64,000 bases of DNA from Phlebopus portentosus (taxonomy: Eukaryota > Basidiomycota > Agaricomycetes > Boletales > Boletinellaceae): assembly GCA_037892935.1 (NCBI GenBank), contig JAYXKI010000007.1, positions 124,001-188,000 of the forward strand, read 5' to 3'. Position 1 is the stretch's first letter, and each line of letters starts with the position of its first letter. Shown piece after piece: positions 31,791 to 43,489 of the stretch. The notes under the pieces were generated by a model. The model saw only the letters and a list, made by a program, of their open reading frames with translations. It did not search any database and was not told the origin of the DNA. Position numbers and translations under genes: made by a program.

Positions 31791-33690
31791 TATCTACAAA
31801 TAGTACGTCCAGACCTGCTGGATGGGTCTTGCAACGAATTCGCTGGCTGGAGTTCGGAGGGGGCTGAGTTCAGGACACGTGACATATACCCGCGAACTAT
31901 ATATACATGTATAGATAGAATGGATTAGCCTGAATGGGAGTGTCGGCGACAAAGTTGGAAAGTTTAGGTCACGTGGTAAGCGCCAAACCTCAGGATGGAA
32001 CCACGGTTGCTTTTGGGTCTCAGTCTCGCCGAACATGTGGACGGCATGATTGACGGCTTTCCTTCCCCTGAGCGCCGAACGGGGATGATGGAAGCACGGA
32101 ACCATGGAAAATGCTTCTTGGACGTTGAACACCGATCGTGAATGTGAGTGAAGGTGGAAAGAACTAGGTCACGTGACTGACGCCAAGTCTCTCGGGACCG
32201 GGAGTTAGATGGGCTCGAATGTTTACATCTAACTGGTCGATCGACGTGATATATGTTGCTCGGCAAGTGACCATATATGTTCTGATCGACGTTGCGAGCT
32301 GAACGAGGTTTTCTAATAGACTTCATTCATTTCTACGTTGAGCTTGCTTGATCTACTGCACCCTACTATCGTTCTTTGCATCCTCATTATACCGTCAATC
32401 ATCCTAAATTTGCTTCACATTTCCGGACCGACAACTCCAAGGTGAGATACATGCATCTTTTCGATAGCTGCACCTGACACGAGACTTAGTACTGCTTAGC
32501 ATTATCCAGTCCATACACGAGTCCTTTGCATTTTTCTACGTCTCTACGTCGTATTGACAACTACTCGCGCCTGTTATCTCTCAGATGGATGACGAAGCCA
32601 GCTTCTACGGCTACGGCCGTTTCTGCAGCATGTTCTTTGAAGCCATTGGCCATACAATGGCCTGGTTTTTTCATATCTTCGACAGATCTTCTGCTCGGCG
32701 TCAAGAAAGCACGGAGATGGTATGAAGGGATGCTTTAAAGGTGATATTTTTCCTGGATTTGCCGTCCGATTCTGACACAAAAGCTTTCAGGCGATGTGAT
32801 TCTGTATACGGACATGCTATAGACATGACAATTGCTTAGTATCAAATATTACTGAAGACCTAGCTTGTATCGATTTTCTGTGCTTTTAACCACCTTTCCT
32901 TATTGCTGCACGTGACTCCAGAGATTAATCTTGCCTATTCTTATCTCGAATAGAAGTACTACATAGTCCTAAATCCTTCTACCACATTTGATGCGCCTTG
33001 ATTTATGCAATAGCAATGCACAACTACCAATTCTCGATCGAAATGTTCCGTTTTTGGAAGGTGATCGGCGCGTGCTTCAACCTACTCACACACGCGCTTC
33101 TGCTATGCATTACACCTGGGGCAAAACCCTTTTTCCGAGCCTCAAAAACTTGATCCGGAACTGGAATCCAGCCAATCAGAGGCGAGCTTTCCAATTCTGT
33201 TTCCTATTTAAGCGGCTCAGAAACAGAATTCTGCCCGCTGTGTTAATGTCTGTTGGCTTTTAATATTCTGAAGAATCAATGGGGAATTTTAGGAATTTCG
33301 TGGCCTTTTCTTCTTATGATTTGCGTTGAAGAATAAGGCAGAATAAATTTATGATAAGGATAAGCAAAACGTTACTGGCGTACATCTAAGAGTGCCGTTC
33401 TTCCTCAAGAGACTCGTCGAGATTATCAATCTATGGGCCTTTGTCGTGTATTCCCCTTTCCGGAGAGTTCTACTTGAAGTCAACAATGTCCTTCTCCTTG
33501 CGTAGGTAGGACAGCACACACCGCATCTCCGTCATAGGGCCACCCGACGCCGACACGTTCGCTTTGAATCCGCTGCTTGACGTACGCGAGAGGCCTGTGA
33601 GCTGACGGACTCCGGGCGCTGGTGAGGTGGGCCATTATGTGCCGCGAGGTCCTTGCAACATGACTCTTGCTCAAGGAAGGTACGAGGAGG
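31791..33690. other. Intergenic, with a short direct repeat around CACGTG
   Basis: No convincing gene. A block reading GGAAAG..TAGGTCACGTG..CGCCAA occurs twice (about 31957-32002 and 32155-32200), each with the CACGTG hexamer. Short frames near 32526 and 32988 look like chance. A TATTTAAG motif lies near 33210. Confidence 0.5.
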
Positions 33691-35270
33691 AGCGTAGAAC
33701 GACAGTGCTTACCGAGCTCTGAGATCCACGATCTCCTTGTAGAAGACTTCTCGCTGCTGGTTCCAATTATTTTCCGATGCAGTCGACTTGGCCTGAGCAG
33801 TCGCAGCCTGGATCATCTTCTCATGTAACGAGACCCACACCTTTCTGAGCTCCTTGAGACAGTCCACGACCTTGAGCGACCCGGTATGAGCGACGGTTTT
33901 GCGAGAATACTCCTCTTCGGCAGTCTTATATAGTGGGTAAGTCCAGCCCTACCCCTGAAATCTTAGGAAGACCTGCCTTGGCCCGTTCCGTCTGTTCCGG
34001 CACCTTGTTCTCAGGAGACGCCCGATCACTGAGAGAGCTCCTCTCGGCATTGGCGATACCAACAAATGTCTTCCAGCATCTTCTTGTCCTGAGTGCATGA
34101 TCACATACTCTTCGAGCGGCCGTTGAAGCTCACCGCTCTTCTCGGCAAGTCGAGCGATATCATCCTGCAGAGAAGACATTTTTCTCCTCAAGCCCCTTCC
34201 GTTCACCTTAAAAATAATGAATATACATATATGATGCAGAGGGCAAATGAGCTTCCCGTACCTCAACTTTAGTGATCTGGGCCTCGACCGATACCCTATA
34301 CCCGTCATGCGCGGCGGGCAGTGCTTGAAAAGCAGTTTCACTGGCTTGACTAATTTCCTGGAATTGCTGCACATGGCGAGATCACCTCCGGCAGACTTGG
34401 GTGCAGCTCTGCGTCATGCCGTGGAAGACAGTGATCAGCGAACACTAATAAATACGGTCAAGCTCACCGAGGCTCGGCAAGTTCAGCCTTGAAGTCCTGC
34501 TCCGAGCCGTCTTCGTCAGTTGATTGTGATATGGCACCAGTCGTGATAGTGTTCGAGGACGTACCTCGCTCATAAACGGTAATCTTTCTCGATTCATTTG
34601 TGCCTACTTGACAAGCTCATCGGCCCGTTCTCGTAAGTGAGTGCGTTCGACTTATATCGGCCTTCATGAGAGGTTATCGGGCCTTCGACGAATACTCCGC
34701 GTGCCATGATGGATAGTAACGTAGAAGACATCTTCAGAACGCTGTGATTGTTTCGTGCACCTCGCGGATAACCTATTCTGATCGTCCTCCATTCGTGCCT
34801 TGTACTTCTGTTCAGAATTTTCCATTCTTGCCGAAATCTCGCGGACCTAACCCAATAGAGCCATGTTCGTTTACTGTCAACTAATCTGTAAACCTTCATC
34901 TGAAGGCAGCGGCGCGTCCTGTAATCGATCCAGTTCCTTGAGGAGACCTTTGATTTGCGAGTATCGTCAAGCTGCCAGCTCTATAGAACGTTCTCTCGCT
35001 TCAGGTTCTCTTCGTCATTCTTCGCGTTTTGAAGCTTTACCAGAGAAACGCCGCTGTTTGTGAGTGCTCGAGAGACCTGAGTCGCAAACTGGACTTGCTG
35101 TAGGTCGCTCGATCTCTTGCTTCCCGATAACTGGGACCCAAATTGAAATTAATGCCAGTGATCAATGTAAAAAGGGAGTCAACATACTTCTTCTTCAAAT
35201 GCAGCAATAACTCCAGCAAGAGTACGAATACCATTTCTTGACCAATTCGCATTGCATCCTAACGTATTCA
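33690..35270 (-). pseudogene. Coiled-coil protein gene, inverted copy A, fragmentary
   Basis: On the minus strand this matches copy B at about 39.3-40.95 kb block by block, including intron positions. Clear blocks are the exon 33713-33920 (AEEEYSRKTVAHTGSLKVVD to QQREVFYKEIVDLRAR, ending at a GTAAGC donor), 34150-34190 (EEKMSSLQDDIARLAEKSG), 34330-34400 and 34700-34830 (EISARMENSEQKYKARMEDD in one frame). Heptad-like Leu/Ala with many Glu, Lys and Gln suggests a long coiled coil. The exon at 33713 is open here but frameshifted in copy B. Breaks elsewhere (stops near 35000 and 34600) suggest decay. It lacks the 3' part present in copy B. Function unknown. Confidence 0.6.
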
Positions 35271-35602
35271 GAGTAAACCTCGGTGAACTTCTCCTGCATG
35301 CTGCTGATCGTTGAAATGATTATACATATTAGAACTGAACAAGCTAGGCAAATCTCCAGGACCGATGCATAGTCATAGAGCCAATACAATGCATGAATCC
35401 CATTTACTTATCATAGTGAAAGATCAAGTCAACGGGGTAGCTACAAGGTAAAATGAATCCAACGAGAGACCATAGTAGAATCAGAGAAAGCGGAAAGACG
35501 TTATTTCGCCCCCCACCGATCATACTTCCTGCCATCGGAAAACGTAGAAGGGATGGTCAGAAGAGATCGAGTATTGCACGTCTGCAACGAACCTTCCACA
35601 AA
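35271..35602. other. Spacer, nothing recognised
   Basis: Region between the 5' end of the inverted coiled-coil copy and the 3' end of the 569-residue gene; both are read on the minus strand. No RNA gene or repeat seen. Confidence 0.5.
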
Positions 35603-37415
35603 CTAATCAGGAATCGCGTGGGGATTTTTCATGAGCTTGTACGCAAAATGTAGTGCCAATTGTGCAGTCGCCGGATTGTCAACTCGGGGCAGATTGTCCA
35701 CTTGGTCAATAGCCGCTATCCAGTCGTGATCCTCGCCTCTGTCGACCTCCAGGGGAAACGCGATGTTATGGACCGCTTCGTTTCCAAGTTCTCGCAGTTG
35801 ATCGACGTCAATACAGACAGCTTGGAAATATTTGCCGTTTGAGAGAAGCACTCTGGCAAAAACCACACGGTCGAGCACCCATTTCTTTCTTTCTCGCGTG
35901 AAACCCTTGGCGTGTTTGTTATAGACCCTCCTCGCAAAATTGACCCATTCTACGGAGAACCGCTCCCGAGTTTTCTTCCTCTCCGCCTCCTCCTCCTCCT
36001 CCCTCTTCTCCCTCTCCCTCTTCTCCTTCTCCCTCTCCTCCTTGTCCCTCTCCTCCTTGCCCTTCTTCTTATGGAAAGGAAGCTTCGCCAGCCTCGACGC
36101 CGCCGACGTCGACGTCAGCGTCGGTGTCTGTGACCGCGTCGGATGCCCATACAAATCCTCCTTGAGAAGATCCATAAATTGCCACATTGCTAGCCGCCAA
36201 TAATCGAACTGATCCGGTTGGAACGTGCGTTTACTTTTTCTGTCCCTAGGCTTGTCCTTACCCTTCTGGCGGTTGTTAGACTCTGCCGCGACGCTCGTAG
36301 CTATCATGTCCACACCATACCGAGCAAGCTTATTATCCCAAAATTCCGTCCATTCCTCGGGTCCTATTCTGCCATGCCTATTGAAGTGTCGAAAGTACCG
36401 AGCATGATGCTGCTCCGTAGGCACAACCCGCGACTCAGCGTCCGGCATGGTTGAGCCTTCTGAGACGACGAGCGACCTGGCAGGCTTGGAAAAGCCTATG
36501 GGCGCGTTTTTAGCAATAGCTGAACCAGGGAGGTGCTTGCTCTTAGAACTAGCGGAACCGGAGGGAGACGTAACATCTGAGATGGCGGATGCGGATGAGA
36601 CACTCGCCCGCGCAACATGCGCATAACTGCCGGAGGGTGACTTCGGTGGCGCAGGCTTGGGCACCTCCTTGGGAGGATCGGCCTTTATTGGGGAAAGCCA
36701 TAGCTTAGACAAGGTCCAGTTCTTGATGCCGCTCACGTCTGGTTCTGGTTCTGGTTCAAGGAAGAACCGAATAAACTCGTTAAGGAAAAGGTACGCGCCC
36801 CATGTGAATGTCAGTCGGATTCCGTCAATCAGCTGCCTCCGTAGCATGTGGAAATAGACCCCCTTCCTCTAAAAAGCTTTGTAAATGTAAATCCTCTCCT
36901 CCGAAAATAAATCACATACGCCGTACACGATATATTCCTCCACGTCCTGTGAGACGCATGAGTATTCCACCAATCTGTTCTCTACGATCTCCAACTTGGC
37001 CCTGAGATCCTGACGGTCCTCAGCCATTTGCGACCCTTGCGCCTCTTGGTCCTTCCGCACGATTGCGAGTTCCGCCCGCACGCTGGCGAGTTGCGCGAGC
37101 ACGCTGGCGAGTTGCGCGTCCGTACCTGTGAGTCTCTCCGAGAGTTTAGCGTTATCCGCTTTCAGCTCCTTCCGAACCTTCGCCAAATCAAACAGTGCAA
37201 TCGCAGCACCTGTCGACGCATCATCGTCCGGGCAGCTTTCAGCTCTTGCCATGGCCTTTTCGACGGATATTTGAGCGTTTCGTCCTATTTCGCCTAAAAC
37301 AATTGACATGACTGGGCATCCCGACATGCATCGAGAGCAACTTACTGTCGCTATGCAGAGCTTCCACGTCGTACTGTTTGCCTTGGACTGTATATGTGGC
37401 TGTGGTTGTGGCCAT
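35603..37415 (-). CDS. Orphan coiled-coil and charged-region protein, 569 residues
   Basis: Three exons on the minus strand: 37346-37415, 36920-37293 and 35603-36868, with introns of 52 and 51 nt (GTAAGT...TTTTAG and GTATGT...TTTTAG); the joined frame is open for 569 codons from MATTTATYTVQGKQYDVEAL. Residues about 55-130 form a coiled coil with repeated QLASVxAEL units. A conserved-looking segment (YFHMLRRQLIDGIRLTFTWG to FLEPEPEPD, about 153-190) follows, then a Ser/Ala/Pro-rich linker, a middle block (RYFRHFNRHGRIGPEEWTEF), a Lys/Glu-rich helix (about 415-450) and a C-terminal block. No signal peptide or membrane segment. I do not recognise a family; the clean splicing and length argue for a living gene. 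A TATA-like box lies about 275 bp upstream. Confidence 0.8.
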
Positions 37416-37690
37416 GCCTTGGAGAGTGGTGTTATGGGACTAGTGATGGGGGTGGGTATACGGAGTAGGCCAGCCTAGGGTACTTATCTTGCGGCTGGAT
37501 GCGGTGGGAAGCCTGAGATGACATCTGAGGTGGCACAGATGGTGCGTTCCGACCCGATCGTATCGACAGGTATCATGTGGACACGGCAAAATTAGCGCCG
37601 AGAAGTTCTCCCGGTCGCCAGATAGGCAGCAAGACTTTGGCAGGGAGGGAGGAGGAGAGTGAGCGGTCACCGATGAGCACAAGAGACGCT

Positions 37691-37697
37691 TTATATA
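37691..37697 (-). promoter_or_regulatory. TATA-like box upstream of the 569-residue gene
   Basis: Minus strand TATATAA, about 276 bp before the ATG at 37415. Position would give a long leader, so this is only a candidate. Confidence 0.3.
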
Positions 37698-37820
37698 CCA
37701 GATGTCCTCCATGACTCGTGCATGACTGCCGTAACATCGCGTTTTTTGCAAGCGAGATTTTTTTTTCAAATTGGCCCACGTTTATTCCCAGGCCTCAATT
37801 TTGTCGTTCTCCCACCAACA

Positions 37821-38495
37821 CAGGACCCCCGACAATCCCGATAGAGGTATGAGGTAAATCCGGATAAGACGGACTTGATTTGGAGGGTGGAGGCCTGAGG
37901 AAATCCGGATAAAATTGCTCCAAACTTGGCAAAAGGCATGAGGTAAGAATCTGGATAAAACAAACCGACCGGAAGGAGGCCTGAGGTAATCCGGATAACA
38001 CGAGGTAATATAATTCAACTAGTAGTCATGTGGTAGTGTAACTTATAAGGCACGTGACTGCGAGGCGATGTACTCCATAAAGTAATAAATCAGGTCTCAG
38101 ATGTGCAATTGAGTTTTTGAAGGGTCTTGTTAGTTCTAAAGGATACACAGGACTGTTTCGGAAAGCGAGCGTAAGCGATCTGTAAATTAGGCACAAAAAA
38201 TTTACTTTATTTCACTCTAATCATCTTTATTTCATCCACTAGATTGTAATACATGTGTCTGCTACCTACAGAACAAGTTTCTTCCTTTAAAAAGGCCTTT
38301 TTTTCGTGGACCTGAGGCCGATCCGGACAATTTCACCGGCTCAGGAGGCCTGAGGCCAGAATCCGGATAATTTGAACCCTAAATTCGGAGGCCTGATGCA
38401 AATCCGGACAAAAATGCCCGCGAGCACCCGAAAAAATCCGGATAAAAGGCTCTCTCCACGGCATCAGGCCTCTATCAGGATTGTCGGGGGTCCTG
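37821..38495. mobile_element. 675-bp inverted-repeat element with iterated motifs, unclassified
   Basis: Ends are inverted repeats of about 27 bp, beginning CAGGACCCCCGACAATCC and matching at all but one site. Inside both ends the motif GAGGCCTGAGGNAAATCCGG-ATAA recurs in one orientation: near 37845, 37890, 37938 and 37975 on the left, and near 38307, 38338, 38382 and 38425 on the right. No transposase is encoded. No target duplication is obvious (flanks CCAACA and GACTAC), so the superfamily is open; subterminal iterons are typical of hAT-, CACTA- and MULE-like elements. Confidence 0.75.
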
Positions 38496-38667
38496 GACTA
38501 CCTCAGACTCTGTAGCACAGCATATACATAACTACATTACTACTGTAAAAGTACTTTCGATGGAGCCACAAGCACCGCCACTTTGTTCCGTTTTGTTTGA
38601 TGACCGCCCAGTCACGTCACTCATCATCGTGACCACCTTGGTTGCACTCGCGTGCATGTACGTGTAA

Positions 38668-39141
38668 GCCTCCATCCGAATACAACGACCACCGTCAGGT
38701 CTTCACCGGTTCTTCAATACATCAACACGTTGTCAGGGACACGCCTCACACGTCGGATGCACACCCATCGTCGTCCCGCCAGAAGCAATCCTCACATCTT
38801 CACCGTCTGAAATGAGCGTTAAAGGTCCACTGGGCACCACATCCGTCCCTTTTAAGCCCTTCACGCGACTCACCTTTCCCGAACCTCGTGCTCTATCTGT
38901 TGCAGTCGAGGACAGAGGTGTGAAGAAGCAACGACAAATGTAGGGAACGACACGTACACTAATAAACAACGCGACCACCGGAATGGCCCAGGAACTCAGC
39001 GTACACTTGTATCTCATTGGTGTGGCATATCGTACAGCGTTGGAAGATGACCCGAGAAGGACTACGGAAGGAGACAGTGGAAAGTGTCTGAACATGAAGT
39101 ACGGGGCGGGACACTTCCAGCTACCACTACTATCGTCGTAA
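38668..39141 (+). pseudogene. MRPL6: Mitochondrial ribosomal protein uL6 (L6), truncated pseudogene
   Basis: One frame without indels from 38668 to TAA 39139. It reads an Arg-rich presequence-like start (ASIRIQRPPSGLHRFFNTST), then SHVGCTPIVVPPEAILTSSP, a VKGPLGTTSVPF segment, and GTTRTLINNATTGMAQELSV with LIGVAYRTALE, which matches the uL6 pattern of bacteria and mitochondria (KGPLG, HGTTR..L, LVGVGYRA). A TAG at 38941 replaces what is usually a Trp or His before GTTR. No ATG starts the frame, and the C-terminal half is missing. The mature protein would be part of the large mitoribosomal subunit. A functional copy must exist elsewhere; this looks like a duplicated and broken gene piece. Confidence 0.8.
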
Positions 39142-39149
39142 CGGGTCAA

Positions 39150-42100
39150 CGGATCTGTCGAGCCAACTGGTATAGAGAGAGAGCTTGAGGAGATCCGAAC
39201 TACCTTCGAGGCATACCGAAAGGAAATGGACGTCGATGCTGTCAAGCTTCGCAAAGAGGTTCTTCAGTACCATCATGAATCCAGCCAGTCGAGTGTGGCG
39301 CTCGAAGGCTAACGCGAGGATTGAGTGAGTTTATTCTCTTTTTGTTCTCATCGGGTCAAGCTCACCATTTGGGTCAGAGCGGCATCGCATGGCTCGGGAA
39401 TATCCTGCAGGAGCGAGAAGCTCAAAATCTTCGGAAACGGAACCAACAATCGCACGATCAGTACACACGTCTGGATATCGTATGCAACTATGCTGCCGAG
39501 GGTTTAGCCTCTGCTGATACCCAGATCGAGCGATTGCAGAACGAATGCGCCAATTTTTGTGCGAAAAGAAGATCCGGGAGGTGCGTATCCGTTAGTTAGC
39601 TCGTCTTGTGATTCATATTAACTGGAGATATAGAATGTGCAGACTCGACTAATTGATGAGAACAAGGTTCTGTCTCTAGAGCGGTCTGGCATGACGGACT
39701 TGATTGTCAAGGTTCAGAAAACGGACAGTGACATTGACAAGGCGAACGGAAGTGATGAGAAGATTTGGAAGATTTGAGTCCCAATTCCATGACCTGGAGA
39801 GCCAAAGCGTAAGTGCTCCTCTATATAGCGTTTGCTTTGGCGTAGTAGCACTCAATTTTGAATGCTCTAGTCAGGATCTTCGAACTCAGCTTTCCCGCGA
39901 GCGTGACACAGCTCGACAAATTTAATTGCAGAAGGATATCGAAGCTCAGGAACTGCGAACTAAGATTGATCACTCCGTAAGTCAGATTCTTCTGAAAATG
40001 TCTTCTATGTCACTGAATACTATGGTAGGTGGAGAACTTGCCAAGGGCCAGAGAGTCTCTTGTTGAGGCTGAGACAAGTCGGAAACACCTACGAGAACCG
40101 GTGGATGAGCTTGTTAAGCAGGTGCAGATGAATGAAGAAAGGATTGCCATTCATGAGCGACGTACTGACACTTCACGTCCACCCGCCGGCGAGGACGGCT
40201 CAGAGCAGGAACTCAAGGTTGAAGTTGCCGTACTCCGGTAAGTTTGACCGTATTTTTGTATTCACTGGTCATTGACTTTCTTGGTACCTCTTAGGGCTGC
40301 AATGAATGTCGCCGAAGCTGATCTTGCCTCTGCACGCGGTCATGTGTAGCAGTTCCAGGCTAGTGAAGCTGCTCTGCAATGACTGTCTGCCACGCATGAT
40401 GAGTATGAGGCGTCGACCGAAGCTCAGATTGCTGATCTTCATCATATCTAGGCCGAACGGAGGTGCTTGAGGAGAAACTATCATCTGTGCAGGATGAAAT
40501 CACTCGACTAAGTACGCAGAACGGCGATTTCCTGCAAAGACTCGAAAAGGAACATGAAGTGTTCGCTCAGGACAGAAAGATGCTGGAGGTCACGGTTATT
40601 GATATCACCAACGCTGAGATGGGATCACGCACCGGTCAATCATCTCATGAGAACGAGATACGAGAGCAGATGCAACATGCCAAGGCGGGTCCATTATGAT
40701 GTCAAGAGCATCAATGAACCTAATCTCTGTATAAAGGCTGCTGAAGAGAAATATTCTCGCGAATTGTCGCTCATACCGAGTCGATCGAGGTCGTAGACGC
40801 TTTCAAGAAGGAGCTCAGTGAGGCGCGGGCTTCTTACGTGAGAAGACGATTCAAGCTGAGACTGCTCAGGCGAACTTGGAACCAACAGCAAGAAGTTCTT
40901 TATAAGGAGATTGCAGATCTCACAGCTTGGTAAACACAGCTCTTCGTTCACATCTTCATAGATCTCTAAGCGAGAATACAGTCGCAAAGACCTTGTGGCA
41001 CGAATAGTCTGCTTCACCAGCACCTGGAGTCCGTCAGCTCACAACTTCTCGTATACGTCAAGCTGCGTATTCAAACATGAACGTGCCAGAGTCGGGTGGC
41101 GGTGATGATGTGGATGGACGTATGGCGGAGAGGAAATTGTTGATCTTCAACTGGAGCTCTTTAAGCAGGAGAACGCACGGCAAAAGACATAGGTTGACCA
41201 TCTCAGCCAGGTTCTTGAAGAAACACGGACGGCACTGTCATGTAAGTCTGTACCGTTCTGCTTATCCTTGCCATGCATTGTAATTCATCCAGCAGGAGCG
41301 TGAAGAAGCGGCGAAGCTATCAGTAATTCTGCTGAGCATGCCGAACTGCTGGATAGGATTGACCAGCTCAACATTCTCCGTGAAAGCAACGCGACGCTTC
41401 GTGCAGAGTGTGAAGCACAGGTTCGCAAAGCACGCCAGCTTGAGACGACGCTCAATCGCCCCCAATCGGAATTGAAGACGCAAAGAAGACGCAAAGACTA
41501 TCCGTGTTGAGCTTGATGCCAAGAATGCTCAGATTCAACGGCTTGAAACCGAGGGCCGTCAATGGAAGGAACGGAATGCTCAGCTTCTTATGAAGGCAAG
41601 TGAACTGATCCGTATTTAAAGTATTTATACTTGAAGGCTTATTGATAACGATTAGTACGATCGTATTGGCCCGAACGACGTCCAAGCTCTCAAAGACGAG
41701 ATCGAAGACTTACAGATTGATCTCTGTAAGGCCGAAGAAGAGAAGGCTGCTTATACTACCGAGAAGGATGCACGGACTAAACTTGTATGTTTGGCACACT
41801 CTCTGAACAGACGCATCGCTGCCCAATTGATCTTACAGTTTGAGGACACGCAGGTTATACACTCGCCGACTTCCGAACGAAATACTCGTCTCTAGGGCAG
41901 GAACCTCGCGACCGATCCGGGCAACTGAATCATTATATTTTCAAGTTGAAAGAGACTGTCGCTGAGCTGCGAAGGCAAGTCAAGGGCCTGTCCGACGAAA
42001 AGGAACGCCTCGCCAATCAGGTAGCCGCAGCGGCGACACCATCGGATTCAAATGTCGAGGTGGAGTCGTTGAGAACACAACTGGCGGTTGCCGTCCAGGA

Positions 42101-42595
42101 GAAAGAGACATCGGCGGAGTTACTAGCCGAATTGAGCAAAGTGGCGAAGAGTGCCTGCGATTACGAGGCTGCTTTGGTGAGTGTACTAAATTTTGATTGT
42201 CAGCGACATTTGTCCAGTCTGCTCTCCGTGAGGAAAGGGCCAAGTTATTCGCGGAGAAAGCTTCTGGACAAACCGACGTTGCAGCGGTTGAAAGCACCGA
42301 TGTCGCCCAAGTTCGACAGCAGCTTGAATCTGAGAAGGTGGAGCTTACAAAGGCTCGAGACGACGCCCTCGCACGTGCGAAGAACGCGGAAGAGTGCGCT
42401 CTCAAGGCATTGCATGGAGTCAGGAATTTCCGTCTGCAGAATGTAAGTTGTTGCCTTGGTTCTTATCTTGAAATTCTCTCATCACTGAATTAATTAGAAG
42501 TTCCAGGCGCGCATTGCTTAGAATGAAAAGCGCAAGATCGCTGATGCAGAGAAGCTTGCTATCTCGTTGATATCATTGAACTCGTTCTAGCCCTC
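39150..42595 (+). pseudogene. Coiled-coil protein gene, copy B, multi-intron, decayed
   Basis: A series of exon-like stretches separated by short introns encodes strongly helical sequence: 39170-39300 (ELEEIRTTFEAYRKEMDVD), 39390-39580, 39640-39810, 39870-39980, 40030-40240, 40295-40700, 41946-42180 (ETVAELRRQVKGLSDEKERL) and 42200-42440 (REERAKLFAEKASGQTDVAA). Several stops fit single C-to-T changes of Gln codons (TAA at 39923, TAG at 40348 and 40449), and a one-base loss near 40765 shifts the frame relative to copy A. It starts directly after the uL6 fragment. A long cytoskeletal or structural coiled-coil protein is likely, but no specific family is recognised. Confidence 0.6.
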
Positions 42596-43397
42596 GTCAA
42601 GCGAGTCCGTACCTCTGTACAAAGGCTCGGATTTAGACAATGTTCTACCTAGCATGGGAAGCGAGACACTCATACCGGGACGATATTTGCGCGCCTTACG
42701 TACCTTAGTCGACAGTCCAGCAGTCACCCGCGTGCCTCATCCAGTCGGACGGCCGATTTCAACCTTGATGCGTGATGAATCCAGTATCCGATGTAGTAGT
42801 CTGTCTGTGCTAGCGAAGGTTCAGCATGGCAATTGGTTGATGGATCATTTGGCAGTACACAATTATATCAATTGCTTTCTACTGAGGTGGGCGGCGGTCT
42901 CTCGAAGCTCAGGCACGAGATTTGCATGCGACGTGGCGGTAACGGGCTACTCCGCAAGTGTTTGAAGTGTTGTATTCTGAAAAATTTTGCGTGTTTCCGT
43001 GAGCAGGAGGGGGGTAGTTATGTTAAAATTGTAGTCGGGGAAACTTTTTCCTGACTCCGGAGTCCAGCGTCATAGAAAAAAAAAACCCAAGGTGTGTGCT
43101 CGAACCGGGCGTGCGCTTCCGACGACAGTCGAGAATGCAAGACGCATCTCTGGGGAGGACGTTCAGGTAGAAAGCTAAGCGTATCTCATGATTAGTTGGC
43201 GGATACACTGCAAGTACTGCGTCTACCAGACCTATCGGGATAAACAAGTATTAGTATTAGTAGTAGTATGTAGAAATTAAGTGCGACATTATGATCGACA
43301 GTATTTACCAAAAGCGCACAAGCGGCGAGTTTCAGACTCCGCCGAAATAAAAAACCTGTTGCCAGTTGCCATGCCAGTCACCAGTATCAGTCGCGTG
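42596..43397. other. Intergenic, nothing recognised
   Basis: A 103-codon open frame at 42654-42965 has no domain features. A T-rich/A-run segment lies near 43070. No RNA gene seen. Confidence 0.45.
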
Positions 43398-43481
43398 ACG
43401 ATTACGTAGCAGTCGTGTGGCAGTTACGTAGCGGTCACGTTGCAGTTACGTAGTGGTCACGTTGCAGTTACGTGACAGCTT
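43398..43481. repeat. 22-bp minisatellite, about 4 units
   Basis: Units of GCAGTTACGTAGYGGTCACG-TT start at about 43398, 43420, 43442 and 43464; the outer units are diverged. The preceding DNA (GTTGCCAGTTGCCATGCCAGTCACCAG) is also GYCA-rich. Confidence 0.8.
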
Positions 43482-43489
43482 CGCACCAG

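Noticed and set aside
38733..39254. 173-codon minus-strand frame
   Set aside because: It is the antisense shadow of the uL6 fragment, whose plus-strand frame has clear family motifs.
43090..43125. tRNA-like B box (GGTTCGAGC on the minus strand)
   Set aside because: No matching T-arm pairing, A box or cloverleaf around it; likewise GGTTCGAAGC near 17490.
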